64,000 nucleotides of DNA. Origin: Serratia ureilytica. Its GTDB lineage: Bacteria > Pseudomonadota > Gammaproteobacteria > Enterobacterales > Enterobacteriaceae. The stretch covers positions 248,001 through 312,000 of the forward strand of contig NZ_JABXOF010000001.1 of NCBI RefSeq assembly GCF_013375155.1, in the 5' to 3' direction. This document shows, in pieces, positions 45,844 to 56,590 of the stretch. How positions within the stretch are numbered: the first letter of the stretch is position 1; each line of letters starts with the position of its first letter. The position numbers and the translations under genes are program-made. The notes under the pieces were generated by a model, which was given only the letters and a program-made list of their open reading frames with translations, ran no database searches and was not told the origin of the DNA.

Positions 45844-46151
45844 ATGCAGTTTACCGTATATGACAATACGTATCCGGCATCAGCCTATCCCTACTTACTG
45901 GACGTTCAAAGCGATCTTATTGATGCCTTCTCGACCCGGTTAATGATCCCTCTTTATGCATTGGATAACGTCAGGGTTAAAATTTCTGCACGCCTGTGCC
46001 CGGAGATTGAGGTCAACGGCGAAAAGTTTCTCGTTATGACCCATGAGATGGCTGCCGTACGTATTTCACAGCTCGGCAAGGCCGTTGGTAATGCCAATGA
46101 GCACAGGAATCAAATAAAGCTGCCATCGATTTTCTGATTGATGGTTTTTAA
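45844..46151 (+). pseudogene. ccdB: CcdB gyrase-toxin gene with C-terminal frameshift
   Basis: Reads MQFTVYDNTYPASAYPYLLDVQSDLID...HEMAAVRISQLGKAVGN as a normal CcdB, but in frame ends after NQIKLPSIF at 46137 (97 residues). In the +1 frame from 46120 the DNA encodes AIDFLIDGF then stops at 46149-46151, aligning with the C-terminal 12 residues of F-plasmid CcdB (ends FWGI), just before the terminator. One lost base between 46117 and 46121 explains both. The CcdB C-terminus is needed for gyrase poisoning, so the toxin is probably inactive. A sequencing error is the alternative. Confidence 0.78.
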
Positions 46152-46154
46152 ATA

Positions 46155-46189
46155 AATCCGGGCGTTTTATTAACCGCCCGGATTTTTTT
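46155..46189. terminator. Bidirectional terminator between ccdB and fghA
   Basis: AATCCGGGCG (46155-46164) pairs perfectly with CGCCCGGATT (46175-46184) over a 10-nt AT-rich loop, with T-run on the plus side and A-rich on the other. It serves the convergent ccdAB and frmA-fghA transcripts. Confidence 0.9.
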
Positions 46190-46190
46190 A

Positions 46191-47033
46191 TTAACGGAAC
46201 AGGTGCTCGGCGTGGAAGCGCAGGTGATCTTCCACGAAGGTGGCGATGGTGAAGTAGCTGTGATCGTACCCCGGCTGAATGCGCAGCGTCAGCGGCCAGT
46301 CGCGCTGGCGCGCCAGCTCCGCCAACCGTGCCGGCTGCAGCTGGTCGGCCAGGAACTGGTCGTCGTCGCCCTGATCGATCAGCACCGGCATTTTCTCCGC
46401 GCCGCTGGCCAGCAGATGGCAGCTGTCGTACTGCAGCCACTGGCTTTCGTCGCTGCCCAGATAGGCGGTGAACGCCTTGCGGCCCCACGGCACCTGGCAC
46501 GGGTTAACGATCGGTGCGAACGCCGATACCGAGCGGAAGCGCTGCGGATTGCGAAACGCCATCATCAGCGCGCCGTGGCCGCCCATCGAGTGGCCGAAGA
46601 TCGACTGACGATCGCTGACGCTGAAGTGCTGTTCGATCAGCGCCGGCAGTTCGGCGCTGATGTAGTCGTACATGCGGAAATGGCGATCCCACGGCGCCTG
46701 GGTGGCGTTCAGGTAGAACCCGGCGCCCTGGCCCAGATCGTAGCCTTCGTCGTTCGGCACCTCGTCGCCGCGTGGGCTGGTGTCCGGCATCACCAGCACC
46801 AGGCCCAGCTCGGCGGCGATGCGCTGCGCGCCGGCTTTCAACGTGAAGTTCTCGTCGTTGCAGGTCAACCCCGACAGCCAGTACAGCACCGGCGGCGGGT
46901 TGTCATCGCGCGGCGGCGGCAGGTAGATGCTGAATGTCATGTTGCAATTCAGGCTCTGCGCCGCGTGGCGATAGCGCTGCTGCCAGCCGCCGAACATGCG
47001 GTGCTCTTCGAGAAGTTCCAATGACAACGTCAT
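46191..47033 (-). CDS. fghA: S-formylglutathione hydrolase
   Basis: Esterase-D-type alpha/beta hydrolase of 280 residues that splits S-formylglutathione to formate and glutathione. The nucleophile Ser is in [10 protein letters not shown], the catalytic Asp in [10 protein letters not shown], the His in GYDHSYF. The start at 47033 has AGGAGGCAGAG upstream; a long open extension lies antisense to the frmA region and is not used. It follows frmA by 14 bp. FrmB is the alternative name. Confidence 0.95.
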   Translation of the reverse strand: MTLSLELLEEHRMFGGWQQRYRHAAQSLNCNMTFSIYLPPPRDDNPPPVLYWLSGLTCNDENFTLKAGAQRIAAELGLVLVMPDTSPRGDEVPNDEGYDLGQGAGFYLNATQAPWDRHFRMYDYISAELPALIEQHFSVSDRQSIFGHSMGGHGALMMAFRNPQRFRSVSAFAPIVNPCQVPWGRKAFTAYLGSDESQWLQYDSCHLLASGAEKMPVLIDQGDDDQFLADQLQPARLAELARQRDWPLTLRIQPGYDHSYFTIATFVEDHLRFHAEHLFR

Positions 47034-47047
47034 CTCTGCCTCCTGGC

Positions 47048-48202
<1,155 letters not shown>

Positions 48203-49123
48203 TCAGGCGATATCGACAACGTCTGATAAATCGTTGGGGGTGCTTTCATCAACAGCGGCGGTTTCCGTCTGTTCAATAATCAATTCTTTCAGCGCGCGCA
48301 CGTTCGGCCCGAACGCGTCGCGGCGCCACAGCAGCCAGGTGGCGGTGTCGGCCACGTCCGGCGGCAGGGTGTGAACCCGAACCCGCTCATGGCCCGGCAG
48401 CAGGCTGAGCACCGAATGCGGGATCATCGCCAGCCCGGCGCCGCTGGCGACGCAGGCCAGCATGGCGTGATAGGACTGGATCTCCATGATCTGCCCCGGC
48501 CGCGCGCCTTCGCGCTTGAACCAGGCCTCCAGCCGCAGGCGGTAGGAACAGCTGGCGCGAAAGGCGAACAGCGTTTCGCCGTTGGCGTCTTTGGCGCTGT
48601 GGATCGGCGCGTGATCGAGACAGGAGATCACCACCATATGTTCAGGATAGGCGATGCAGCCGTTTAGCTCGTCATAGGGCACCGGGCCGTCGACCAGCGC
48701 TGCCGCCAGCGTGCCGGCGCGCACCCGATCGGCGATTTCGCCGGAGGTGCCGGTAGTCAGCGACAGAGACACCTGCGAGAAACGCTGGTGGTAAGCTGCC
48801 AGCAGCGAGGGCAGGCGGGTGGCGGCGGTGCTCTCCATCGAGCCGAGAGCAAAGTTGCCCGCCGGTTCGCCGGCATGGGTGATGCTCATCGCCTCGTCGC
48901 TCAGCGCCAGGATGCGATTGGCGTAGCACAGAAAGTTATGGCCCATCGGCGACAGGCGCAGGCGCTGTTTTTCGCGGATAAACAGATCGGCGCCCAGCTC
49001 CTGCTCGAGCTGGCGCAGCCGGGTGGTCAGATTCGACGGCACGCGGTGCAGCTGCTCGGCGGCGCGGGCGACCGAGCCGGTTTCCGCTACGCAGCAGAAC
49101 ATGCGAAGCTGAGTCAGATCCAT
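48203..49123 (-). CDS. LysR-family regulator upstream of frmA
   Basis: 306 residues. Winged helix at about 1-60 (MDLTQLRMFCCVAETGSVARAAEQLHRVPSNLTTRLRQLEQELG), then the effector domain. A Pro at the second helix-turn-helix position (RVPSNLT) marks the subfamily that often sits beside YbfB-type MFS transporters. It precedes frmA by 27 bp on the same strand and is divergent from the MFS gene at 49229. It could therefore control both; the MFS gene is the more usual target. Confidence 0.9.
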   Translation of the reverse strand: MDLTQLRMFCCVAETGSVARAAEQLHRVPSNLTTRLRQLEQELGADLFIREKQRLRLSPMGHNFLCYANRILALSDEAMSITHAGEPAGNFALGSMESTAATRLPSLLAAYHQRFSQVSLSLTTGTSGEIADRVRAGTLAAALVDGPVPYDELNGCIAYPEHMVVISCLDHAPIHSAKDANGETLFAFRASCSYRLRLEAWFKREGARPGQIMEIQSYHAMLACVASGAGLAMIPHSVLSLLPGHERVRVHTLPPDVADTATWLLWRRDAFGPNVRALKELIIEQTETAAVDESTPNDLSDVVDIA

Positions 49124-49228
49124 AATATTCTCGTTTCGTGATGAACTTGATAACTATTATTCAGTTTTTGTGAGTTTAATACTGCGGCATGATACTGGCA
49201 ACTTTCTTTTAACCTTTTGGATACCGGT

Positions 49229-50386
49229 ATGGCTTTACGTATTGCCTTGAGCGGGTTTGCCGCGCTGATCGTGGCGATGGGCATTGGCCGCTTCGCTTTC
49301 ACCCCTCAGGTGCCGCTGATGATCGCTGACCACCAGTTCAGCCTGACCGGCGCTGGGCTGGTGGCGGCGATCAACTATTTGGGATACCTGTGCGGCGCCT
49401 ACGACGCGATGCGCGCCACGCGCCACGTCGAGCGGCGCCTGTGGCTGGGCGTATGGGGTGCGATGGCGCTGACGCTGCTGTCGGCGTTGGCGCAGGATGA
49501 ATGGATCCACGGCGCGCTGCGCTTCGTCATCGGCTGGGCCAGCGGCTGGGCGATGGTGCTGGTGGCGGCCTGGACCAACGAGCGGTTGGCGCACTACGGC
49601 CGGCCGGCGCTGAGCGCGGCGGTGTTCGCCGGGCCGGGCGCCGGCATCTTCCTCAGCGGCATGCTGGCGGTGGGCATCAACGCGCTGGGGCTGACGGCGG
49701 CGCAGGCCTGGCTGGTGTATGGCGGGCTGGCGCTGGTGCTGGTCGGGGGGATTAGCGCCTTTCTGCCGCGCAGCGGCGAGCTGCATCGCCCGGACGTGGC
49801 CCCGGAGCCGCTGCTGCTGACGCCGGCGCTCAAGCGTCTGGTGTGGAGCTACAGCCTGGCCGGCTTCGGCTATATCCTGCCGGCGACCTTCTTGTCGCAG
49901 ATGGCGGCGGCGCGTTTTCCCGACAGCCTGTTCGCACAGTTCGTCTGGCCGGTGTTCGGCGGCGCGGCGGTGCTGGGGATCGTTATCGGCATTGTGACCC
50001 GCCATCGGCTGACTACCCAAACCCGGTTGGCGATCACGCTGTGGGTACAGGCGCTCGGCGTACTGAGCGCCGAAGTGGTGCCGGGCGTGGCCGGCCTGGC
50101 GCTCGGGGCGTTGCTGACCGGCGGCGGTTTCCTCTGTGTGGTGCAGCTCGCCCTTCAGCACGGCCGTGAACTGGCGCCGCGCCATGCGCGTTACATGGCC
50201 GGATTGCTGACCACCGGTTATGCGATCGGCCAGCTGGTTGGGCCGATGCTGTCGGCGCTGTCGACCGCCTTGACCCATCGGTTGGAACCGGCGCTGTATG
50301 TGGCGGTGATAGCGCTGTTGGTGGCTGGAGGGCTGGCGGTAAATACCCCGGCGCGGCGGTTGGCGCAAAAAACGGCGACTCGGTGA
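49229..50386 (+). CDS. YbfB/YjiJ-family MFS transporter
   Basis: Twelve-helix transporter of 385 residues starting with the ATG at 49229 (a TTG four codons earlier is in frame). The YbfB/YjiJ signature near the N-terminus is visible (FAALIVAMGIGRFAFTPQVPLM), as are NYLGYLCGAYDA and the C-terminal half starting LKRLVWSYSLAGFGYILPATFLSQM. Divergent from a LysR gene. Substrate unknown. Confidence 0.9.
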   Translation: MALRIALSGFAALIVAMGIGRFAFTPQVPLMIADHQFSLTGAGLVAAINYLGYLCGAYDAMRATRHVERRLWLGVWGAMALTLLSALAQDEWIHGALRFVIGWASGWAMVLVAAWTNERLAHYGRPALSAAVFAGPGAGIFLSGMLAVGINALGLTAAQAWLVYGGLALVLVGGISAFLPRSGELHRPDVAPEPLLLTPALKRLVWSYSLAGFGYILPATFLSQMAAARFPDSLFAQFVWPVFGGAAVLGIVIGIVTRHRLTTQTRLAITLWVQALGVLSAEVVPGVAGLALGALLTGGGFLCVVQLALQHGRELAPRHARYMAGLLTTGYAIGQLVGPMLSALSTALTHRLEPALYVAVIALLVAGGLAVNTPARRLAQKTATR

Positions 50387-50630
50387 TTAAAATCCATACA
50401 AAAAGCGTGGAGACCCGCAGCCGGCCTGATTGTGCTAAATGCGAAGATTTCACCTCTGGATGAAGCACTATCACTGGATAATCGCCGCGCTCTCATCTAC
50501 AGTGGGGGCAAAATCTTGACCGGGTTCACGTTATCCACCACGAAAACTCTGCCGTCACGAGAGCAAGCAATTCGCCGGCCGCACGCCCTATCAGGCCGCC
50601 GGCGGGTTCCGTCCGCAGGAGAACAAATAC

Positions 50631-51296
50631 ATGACATCATTAAGTAAAGAAGCCGCGCTGGTGCATGCGGCACTGGAAGAGCGTGGTCTGGAGACACCGC
50701 TGCGCGGGGAAGTGCTGGATCGCGAAACGCGCAAGCGTCGCATCAAAGAGCACATGACCGAAATCATGCAGCTGCTGAATCTCGATCTGTCTGACGACAG
50801 CCTGGCGGAAACGCCGCATCGCATCGCCAAAATGTATGTCGACGAGATCTTCTCCGGTCTGGACTACGCCAACTTCCCGAAAATCACCGTCATTGAGAAC
50901 AAAATGAAGGTGGATGAGATGGTGACGGTGCGCGATATCACGCTGACCAGCACCTGTGAACACCACTTCGTCACCATCGACGGCAAGGCCACCGTGGCCT
51001 ATATCCCGAAAGACTCGGTGATCGGTCTGTCGAAGATCAACCGCATTGTGCAGTTCTTCTCCCAGCGTCCGCAGGTGCAAGAGCGCCTGACCCAGCAGAT
51101 CCTGGTTGCGCTGCAGACCCTGCTCGGCACCAATAACGTGGCGGTATCGATCGATGCAGTCCATTATTGTGTCAAAGCGCGCGGCATTCGCGACGCGACC
51201 AGCGCCACCACCACCACCTCGTTGGGGGGGCTGTTCAAGTCCAGCCAAAATACCCGCCAGGAGTTCCTGCGCGCGGTGCGCCATCACCAGGGGTGA
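50631..51296 (+). CDS. folE: GTP cyclohydrolase I
   Basis: 221 residues (E. coli FolE 222). Converts GTP to dihydroneopterin triphosphate, the first step of folate biosynthesis. The zinc-binding Cys and His are in [10 protein letters not shown], the active-site block is [40 protein letters not shown], and the second Cys is in HYCVKARGI. Order folE-yeiB-galS-mglBAC matches E. coli. A 245-bp leader region precedes it. Confidence 0.97.
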   Translation: MTSLSKEAALVHAALEERGLETPLRGEVLDRETRKRRIKEHMTEIMQLLNLDLSDDSLAETPHRIAKMYVDEIFSGLDYANFPKITVIENKMKVDEMVTVRDITLTSTCEHHFVTIDGKATVAYIPKDSVIGLSKINRIVQFFSQRPQVQERLTQQILVALQTLLGTNNVAVSIDAVHYCVKARGIRDATSATTTTSLGGLFKSSQNTRQEFLRAVRHHQG

Positions 51297-51328
51297 TGGC
51301 GTTGCGGGGCGACTCGCAAAACGACAAC

Positions 51329-51350
51329 AGGCGCCTGCGGGCGCCTTTTT
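51329..51350 (+). terminator. Terminator of folE
   Basis: AGGCGCC (51329-51335)/GGCGCCT (51340-51346), TGCG loop, then a T-run. It ends folE, although yeiB begins only 26 bp later, so some read-through is likely. Confidence 0.88.
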
Positions 51351-51375
51351 CATGAGCGGAAGACAGCGATAAAAA

Positions 51376-52548
51376 ATGAACAGTCATCCTCTGCCGCGCA
51401 TCGCCACGCTGGACTGCGTGCGCGGCATCGCCATCCTCGGCATCTTATTGCTGAACATCAGCGCCTTCGGCTTGCCGAAGGCCGCCTACCTCAATCCGGC
51501 CTATCTGGGGATGCCGTCATCGCGCGACGCCTGGACCTGGGCGCTGCTGGATCTCTTCGCCCAGGCCAAGTTCCTGGCGATGTTCGCGCTGCTGTTCGGC
51601 GCCGGGCTGCAAATGCTGCTGCGGCGCGGCAAAAGCTGGATCCGCGCGCGGCTGTCGTGGCTGGTGCTGTTCGGCCTCGCGCACGCCATCTTCCTGTGGG
51701 ACGGCGACATTCTGCTGGCCTACGGGCTGATCGGCCTGGTGTGCTGGCGCATGATCCGCGAAGCCAAAGACACATTCCAACTGCTGAAAACCGGCGTGGT
51801 GCTCTACCTGATCGGCGTGGCGGTGCTGCTGCTGCTCGGTTTTGTCTCGCACGGTGAACCGGGCAGCTTCTGGCAGCCGGGCGTGGCGGAATTGCAGTAC
51901 GAGAAGTTCTGGAAGCTGCAGGGCGGTTTCGAAGCCTGGCGCAGTCGCGCCGATCTGCTCTCGTCCAGCCTGCTGGCCATCGGCGCGCAGTATGGCTGGG
52001 AGCTGGCGGGGCTGATGCTGTTCGGCGCCGGGCTAATGCGCAGCGGCTGGCTGCGCGGCAGCTATTCCTCCGGCTATTACCTGCGGCAGGCGGCGTGGCT
52101 GTTGCCGCTGTCCATGCTGATCCAACTGCCGGCGGTGGCGCTGCAATGGCAGGTGCATTGGGAGTATCGCTGGAGCGGTTTCCTGCTGCAGGTGCCGCGC
52201 GAGCTGGGCGCGCCGCTGCAGGCGCTGGGTTACCTGGCGCTGTGTTACGGTTTCTGGCCCGCGCTGTCGCGTCTGCGCATCGCCCACTGGCTGAGCCAGG
52301 TGGGGCGCATGGCGCTGAGCAACTACCTGTTGCAAACGCTGATCTGCACTACGCTGTTTTATCGCTTTGGCCTCTATGAGCAGTTCGACCGGCTGCAGCT
52401 GTTGGCGTTTGTGCCGCTGGTCTGGTGGGTCAACCTGGTCTTTTCCGCACTGTGGCTGCGTTACTTCGAACAGGGGCCGATGGAATGGCTGTGGCGCAAA
52501 TTGACGCAGATGGCCGCCGGTGAAACGGAATCCAAAGCGCTGAAGTGA
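51376..52548 (+). CDS. yeiB: DUF418 inner-membrane protein YeiB
   Basis: 390 residues with about ten hydrophobic segments. DUF418/YeiB features: RIATLDCVRGIAILGILLLNISAFGLPKAAYLNP at the start, then AMFALLFGAGLQMLL, and GRMALSNYLLQTLICTTLFYRFGL near the C-terminus. The family belongs to the acyltransferase-3-like/HGSNAT-like membrane fold, with no proven substrate. Conserved neighbour of folE in enterobacteria. Confidence 0.92.
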   Translation: MNSHPLPRIATLDCVRGIAILGILLLNISAFGLPKAAYLNPAYLGMPSSRDAWTWALLDLFAQAKFLAMFALLFGAGLQMLLRRGKSWIRARLSWLVLFGLAHAIFLWDGDILLAYGLIGLVCWRMIREAKDTFQLLKTGVVLYLIGVAVLLLLGFVSHGEPGSFWQPGVAELQYEKFWKLQGGFEAWRSRADLLSSSLLAIGAQYGWELAGLMLFGAGLMRSGWLRGSYSSGYYLRQAAWLLPLSMLIQLPAVALQWQVHWEYRWSGFLLQVPRELGAPLQALGYLALCYGFWPALSRLRIAHWLSQVGRMALSNYLLQTLICTTLFYRFGLYEQFDRLQLLAFVPLVWWVNLVFSALWLRYFEQGPMEWLWRKLTQMAAGETESKALK

Positions 52549-52575
52549 GCGCCCATCGGCAGGTTAAAAAAATGT

Positions 52576-52610
52576 ATGTAAACGTTTTCTTTCCTGTGAC
52601 GTAATTCACG
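52576..52610. promoter_or_regulatory. Gal operator and CRP site upstream of galS
   Basis: ATGTAAACGTTTTCTT (52576-52591) fits the GalR/GalS operator pattern GTGTAANCGNTTNCAC. TGTGACGTAATTCACG (52595-52610) fits a CRP site. The arrangement parallels the mglB promoter downstream and implies GalS autoregulation with cAMP-CRP activation. Confidence 0.8.
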
Positions 52611-52675
52611 CAGCGCTGCGGGTCAATCGGGGTAGGATAGCGCCACCGGCCACTACCCCGATTTCAGGATCCCGC

Positions 52676-53713
52676 ATGCCTCCAGTTCATCCGATCACTA
52701 TTCGCGACGTGGCGAAACGCGCCGGCGTCTCCGTGGCGACCGTGTCTCGCGTGCTCAATCACAGCGCGCTGACCAGCAAAGAGACGCGCGAACAGGTGCT
52801 GCAGGCGGTGGCGGAACTGGGCTACCGCCCCAACGCCAATGCACAGGCGCTGGCGACCCAAAGCAGCGATACGCTGGGCGTGGTGGTGATGGACGTGTCC
52901 GATCCGTTCTTCGGCGCGCTGGTGAAAGCGGTAGACACGGTGGCGCAGAAACACCACAAGTATCTGCTGATCGGCAACAGTTATCATCAGGCGGACAAAG
53001 AGCGCCATGCGATCGAAGTGCTGATCCGTCAGCGCTGTAACGCCCTGATTGTTCACGCCAAAGCCTTGAGCGACGCCGAACTGATCGGCTTTCTGGAGCA
53101 GGTGCCGGGCATGGTGCTGATCAATCGGATTATCCCCGGCTATGAGCCGCGCTGCGTTGGGCTGGACAACGTCTGCGGCGCTGACATGGCGATGCGTCTT
53201 CTGCTCTCGCAGGGCCATCGGCGCATCGGTTATCTGGGCTCCAATCACCCGATCGAAGACGGGCCGCTGCGTCAGCAAGGCTATGCGCAGGCGATGGCCG
53301 CCGCCGGGCTGGCGACGCCCGACAGCTGGCGCGCGTACGGTTCGCCGGATCTGCAGGGCGGCGAGGCGGCGATGGTCGAGCTGCTGGGGCGCAACTTACA
53401 GCTGAGCGCGGTGTTTGCCTACAACGACGCCATGGCCGCCGGCGCCATGGCGGTGCTGAAAGAAAACGGTATCACGGTGCCGCAGCATTTTTCGCTGATC
53501 GGCTTCGACGACATTCCCATCGCGCGCTACACCAGCCCTAAACTTACCACGGTGCGTTACCCGATCGTTTCGATGGCCACGTTGGCGACCGAGCTGGCAT
53601 TACAGGGCGCAGCAGGCCTGGCGGAGCCGCAGGCGAGCCATCTGTTCATGCCGACGCTGGTGCGGCGCCATTCTGTCGCCCCCTGGCAAAGTGAGGCGAC
53701 GGTCACTCTCTGA
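52676..53713 (+). CDS. galS: LacI-family galactose isorepressor
   Basis: 345 residues (E. coli GalS 346). DNA-binding domain [24 protein letters not shown] with hinge [13 protein letters not shown], then the sugar-binding core with [21 protein letters not shown] and [21 protein letters not shown]. It lies directly upstream of mglBAC in the same direction, so it should repress that operon and itself in the absence of galactose. Confidence 0.94.
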   Translation: MPPVHPITIRDVAKRAGVSVATVSRVLNHSALTSKETREQVLQAVAELGYRPNANAQALATQSSDTLGVVVMDVSDPFFGALVKAVDTVAQKHHKYLLIGNSYHQADKERHAIEVLIRQRCNALIVHAKALSDAELIGFLEQVPGMVLINRIIPGYEPRCVGLDNVCGADMAMRLLLSQGHRRIGYLGSNHPIEDGPLRQQGYAQAMAAAGLATPDSWRAYGSPDLQGGEAAMVELLGRNLQLSAVFAYNDAMAAGAMAVLKENGITVPQHFSLIGFDDIPIARYTSPKLTTVRYPIVSMATLATELALQGAAGLAEPQASHLFMPTLVRRHSVAPWQSEATVTL

Positions 53714-53725
53714 CGATTTAATCTT

Positions 53726-53759
53726 GTGTAACCGTTTTCAATCTGTGAGAAAATTCACA
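53726..53759 (+). promoter_or_regulatory. Gal operator and perfect CRP site of mglBAC
   Basis: GTGTAACCGTTTTCAA (53726-53741) is a GalR/GalS operator. TGTGAGAAAATTCACA (53744-53759) is a perfect TGTGA-N6-TCACA CRP dyad. A -10-like TATGCT at 53781-53786 places the CRP centre about 41 bp before the likely start, class II geometry. A second operator-like sequence TGTAACCGTTTATC lies at about 53820-53833. Confidence 0.88.
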
Positions 53760-53978
53760 GAATATTAACATCACGCCGTCTATGCTCTAGGCGTTTTCAG
53801 GCGCAAAGGCCCTTGCCGCTGTAACCGTTTATCTCGCGCTGACACAGCATTTCTCGGAAATAACAAGATCCACGGACGACAGGTGTTGAGTGGAAATCGC
53901 CTGGCCTGGGGTGCGCGCACTGCCGGTGACCATTGGCTCAAAGACGAGTAATACCCTACACAGAACCGGAGATTGACA

Positions 53979-54971
53979 ATGAATAAGAAGGTTTTCACCC
54001 TGGCCGCCATGGCCGCTGCCATGATGTTTGGCGCCGCAGCCCATGCTGATACCCGTATTGGCGTCACGATTTACAAATACGACGACAACTTCATGTCGGT
54101 GGTGCGCAAAGCGATCGAGAAAGACGCCAAGGCTTCACCGGACGTTACCCTGTTGATGAATGACTCGCAGAACGATCAGTCCAAACAGAACGATCAGATC
54201 GACGTGCTGCTGGCCAAGGGCGTGAAAGCGCTGGCGATCAACCTGGTCGACCCGGCCGCGGCGCCGGTGGTTATCGATAAGGCGCGCGCAAACGATATCC
54301 CAGTGGTGTTCTACAACAAAGAACCTTCCCGCAAAGCGCTGGACAGCTATGACAAGGCGTATTACGTCGGCACCGATTCCAAAGAGTCCGGCGTGATCCA
54401 GGGCGAACTGATCGCCAAACACTGGAAAGCCAATCCGGCCTGGGATCTGAACAAAGACGGCCAGATCCAATTCGTGCTGCTGAAGGGCGAGCCGGGCCAC
54501 CCGGATGCCGAAGCGCGCACCACCTACGTGGTGAAAACGCTGAACGAGAAAGGCATCAAGACCCAACAGCTGCAGTTGGATACCGCGATGTGGGATACCG
54601 CGCAGGCGAAAGACAAGATGGACGCCTGGCTCTCCGGCCCGAACGCCAACAAGATCGAAGTGGTGATCGCCAACAACGACGCCATGGCGATGGGCGCGGT
54701 GGAAGCGCTGAAAGCGCACAACAAGACCAGTATTCCGGTGTTCGGCGTGGATGCGCTGCCTGAAGCGCTGGCGCTGGTGAAATCCGGCGCGATGGCGGGC
54801 ACGGTGCTGAATGACGCCGACAATCAGGCGAAGGCCACCTTCGAGCTGGCGAAAAACCTGGCGGCGGGCAAACCGGCCACCGAAGGCACCCAATATAAAA
54901 TCGAAAATAAAGTCGTGCGTATCCCTTACGTCGGCGTAGATAAAGACAACCTGTCTCAGTTCATTAAATAA
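53979..54971 (+). CDS. mglB: Galactose/glucose-binding periplasmic protein
   Basis: 330 residues (E. coli MglB 332) from the ATG at 53979. Signal peptide about 1-23 (ends AAHA), mature [25 protein letters not shown]. The calcium-binding loop DLNKDGQIQ and sugar-binding residues ([38 protein letters not shown]) match MglB. It feeds MglAC and the Trg chemoreceptor in relatives. First gene of mglBAC. Confidence 0.97.
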   Translation: MNKKVFTLAAMAAAMMFGAAAHADTRIGVTIYKYDDNFMSVVRKAIEKDAKASPDVTLLMNDSQNDQSKQNDQIDVLLAKGVKALAINLVDPAAAPVVIDKARANDIPVVFYNKEPSRKALDSYDKAYYVGTDSKESGVIQGELIAKHWKANPAWDLNKDGQIQFVLLKGEPGHPDAEARTTYVVKTLNEKGIKTQQLQLDTAMWDTAQAKDKMDAWLSGPNANKIEVVIANNDAMAMGAVEALKAHNKTSIPVFGVDALPEALALVKSGAMAGTVLNDADNQAKATFELAKNLAAGKPATEGTQYKIENKVVRIPYVGVDKDNLSQFIK

Positions 54972-54991
54972 GAATTGAGATCCCGCTAAGA

Positions 54992-55032
54992 CCCCGCCTG
55001 CGGCGCCAACACCAGGGATACCGCCGGCGGGG
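54992..55032. repeat. Intercistronic hairpin mglB-mglA
   Basis: CCCCGCC (54992-54998) pairs with GGCGGGG (55026-55032), with extra internal pairing (GGCG/CGCC). It shares CCCCGCCTGCGGC with the gsiB-gsiC gap and likewise follows a binding-protein gene, so it probably protects mglB mRNA or limits mglAC expression. Confidence 0.65.
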
Positions 55033-55070
55033 ATGTTTACGACTGCAAGATCGTTAAGCCAGGTGTATTT

Positions 55071-56579
55071 ATGGCCGATAGCTCACGCGAATTTTTGCTG
55101 GAAATGACGGATATTTGTAAGTCATTTCCCGGCGTCAAAGCCTTGGACAATGTCAATTTACGCGTCCGTCCGCACTCCATTCACGCCCTGATGGGGGAGA
55201 ACGGCGCGGGGAAATCGACGTTGTTGAAATGCCTGTTCGGCATTTACAAAAAAGACAGCGGCAGCATTGTATTTCAGGGCCGGGAAATCGACTTCAAGAG
55301 CTCGAAGGAAGCGCTGGAGCACGGCGTTTCCATGGTGCATCAGGAGCTGAACCTGGTGCTGCAGCGCACCGTGATGGACAACATGTGGCTGGGACGCTAC
55401 CCGACCAAAGGCCTGTTCGTCGATCAGGACAAGATGTTCAAAGACACTCAGGCGATCTTCGACGAGCTGGATATCGACATCAACCCGCGCGAAAAGGTGG
55501 GCAACCTGTCGGTGTCGCAGATGCAGATGATCGAGATCGCCAAAGCGTTTTCCTATGACGCCAAGATCGTCATCATGGACGAACCGACCTCTTCGTTGAC
55601 GGAGAAAGAGGTCAATCACCTGTTCACCATCATCCGCAAGCTGAAAGAGCGCGGCTGCGGCATCGTCTATATCTCGCACAAGATGGAAGAGATCTTCCAG
55701 CTGTGCGACGAGATAACGGTGCTGCGCGACGGCCAGTGGATCGCCACCCAGCCGCTGGAAGGGCTGGATATGGACAAGATCATCGCCATGATGGTCGGCC
55801 GCTCGCTGAGCCAGCGTTTCCCCGACAGGCAGAACACGCCGGGTGAGGTGATCCTCGAGGTGAAGAACCTGACGTCGCTGCGCCAGCCTTCGATCCGCGA
55901 TGTGTCCTTCGATCTGCACCAGGGCGAGATCCTCGGCATCGCCGGGCTGGTGGGCGCCAAGCGCACCGACATCGTCGAGACGCTGTTCGGCATTCGCGAG
56001 AAGGTGGCGGGCACTATCAAGCTGCACGGCAAGGCGATCGACAACCACAGCGCCAACGAAGCGATTAACCACGGTTTCGCGCTGGTGACCGAAGAGCGCC
56101 GATCCACCGGGATTTACGCCTACCTCGACGTGGGTTTCAACTCGCTGATCTCCAACATCCGCAATTATAAAAACAAGCTCGGCCTGCTGGACAACGCGCG
56201 GATGAAGAGCGACACCCAGTGGGTGATCGACGCCATGCGGGTGAAAACGCCGGGGCATCACACCCATATCGGCTCGCTGTCCGGCGGCAATCAGCAAAAG
56301 GTGATCATCGGCCGTTGGCTGCTGACGCAGCCGGAGATCCTGATGCTGGATGAACCGACGCGCGGCATCGACGTGGGCGCCAAGTTCGAGATCTATCAGC
56401 TGATGACCGAGCTGGCGAAGAAGGGCAAGGGGATCATTATCGTCTCGTCCGAAATGCCGGAGCTTTTGGGGATCACCGACCGCATTTTGGTGATGAGCAA
56501 CGGCCAGGTTGCGGGCATCGTTAACACCAAACAGACCTCGCAAAATGAAATCTTACGTCTTGCCTCCCTGCACCTTTAA
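55071..56579 (+). CDS. mglA: Galactose ABC importer ATPase
   Basis: Tandem sugar-type ATPase of 502 residues (E. coli MglA 506). First domain: Walker [11 protein letters not shown], Walker [12 protein letters not shown]. Second domain: degenerate P-loop ([12 protein letters not shown]), signature [16 protein letters not shown], and [18 protein letters not shown]. Energises galactose and methyl-galactoside uptake with MglC and MglB. Confidence 0.97.
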   Translation: MADSSREFLLEMTDICKSFPGVKALDNVNLRVRPHSIHALMGENGAGKSTLLKCLFGIYKKDSGSIVFQGREIDFKSSKEALEHGVSMVHQELNLVLQRTVMDNMWLGRYPTKGLFVDQDKMFKDTQAIFDELDIDINPREKVGNLSVSQMQMIEIAKAFSYDAKIVIMDEPTSSLTEKEVNHLFTIIRKLKERGCGIVYISHKMEEIFQLCDEITVLRDGQWIATQPLEGLDMDKIIAMMVGRSLSQRFPDRQNTPGEVILEVKNLTSLRQPSIRDVSFDLHQGEILGIAGLVGAKRTDIVETLFGIREKVAGTIKLHGKAIDNHSANEAINHGFALVTEERRSTGIYAYLDVGFNSLISNIRNYKNKLGLLDNARMKSDTQWVIDAMRVKTPGHHTHIGSLSGGNQQKVIIGRWLLTQPEILMLDEPTRGIDVGAKFEIYQLMTELAKKGKGIIIVSSEMPELLGITDRILVMSNGQVAGIVNTKQTSQNEILRLASLHL

Positions 56580-56590
56580 GGATTCGAATT

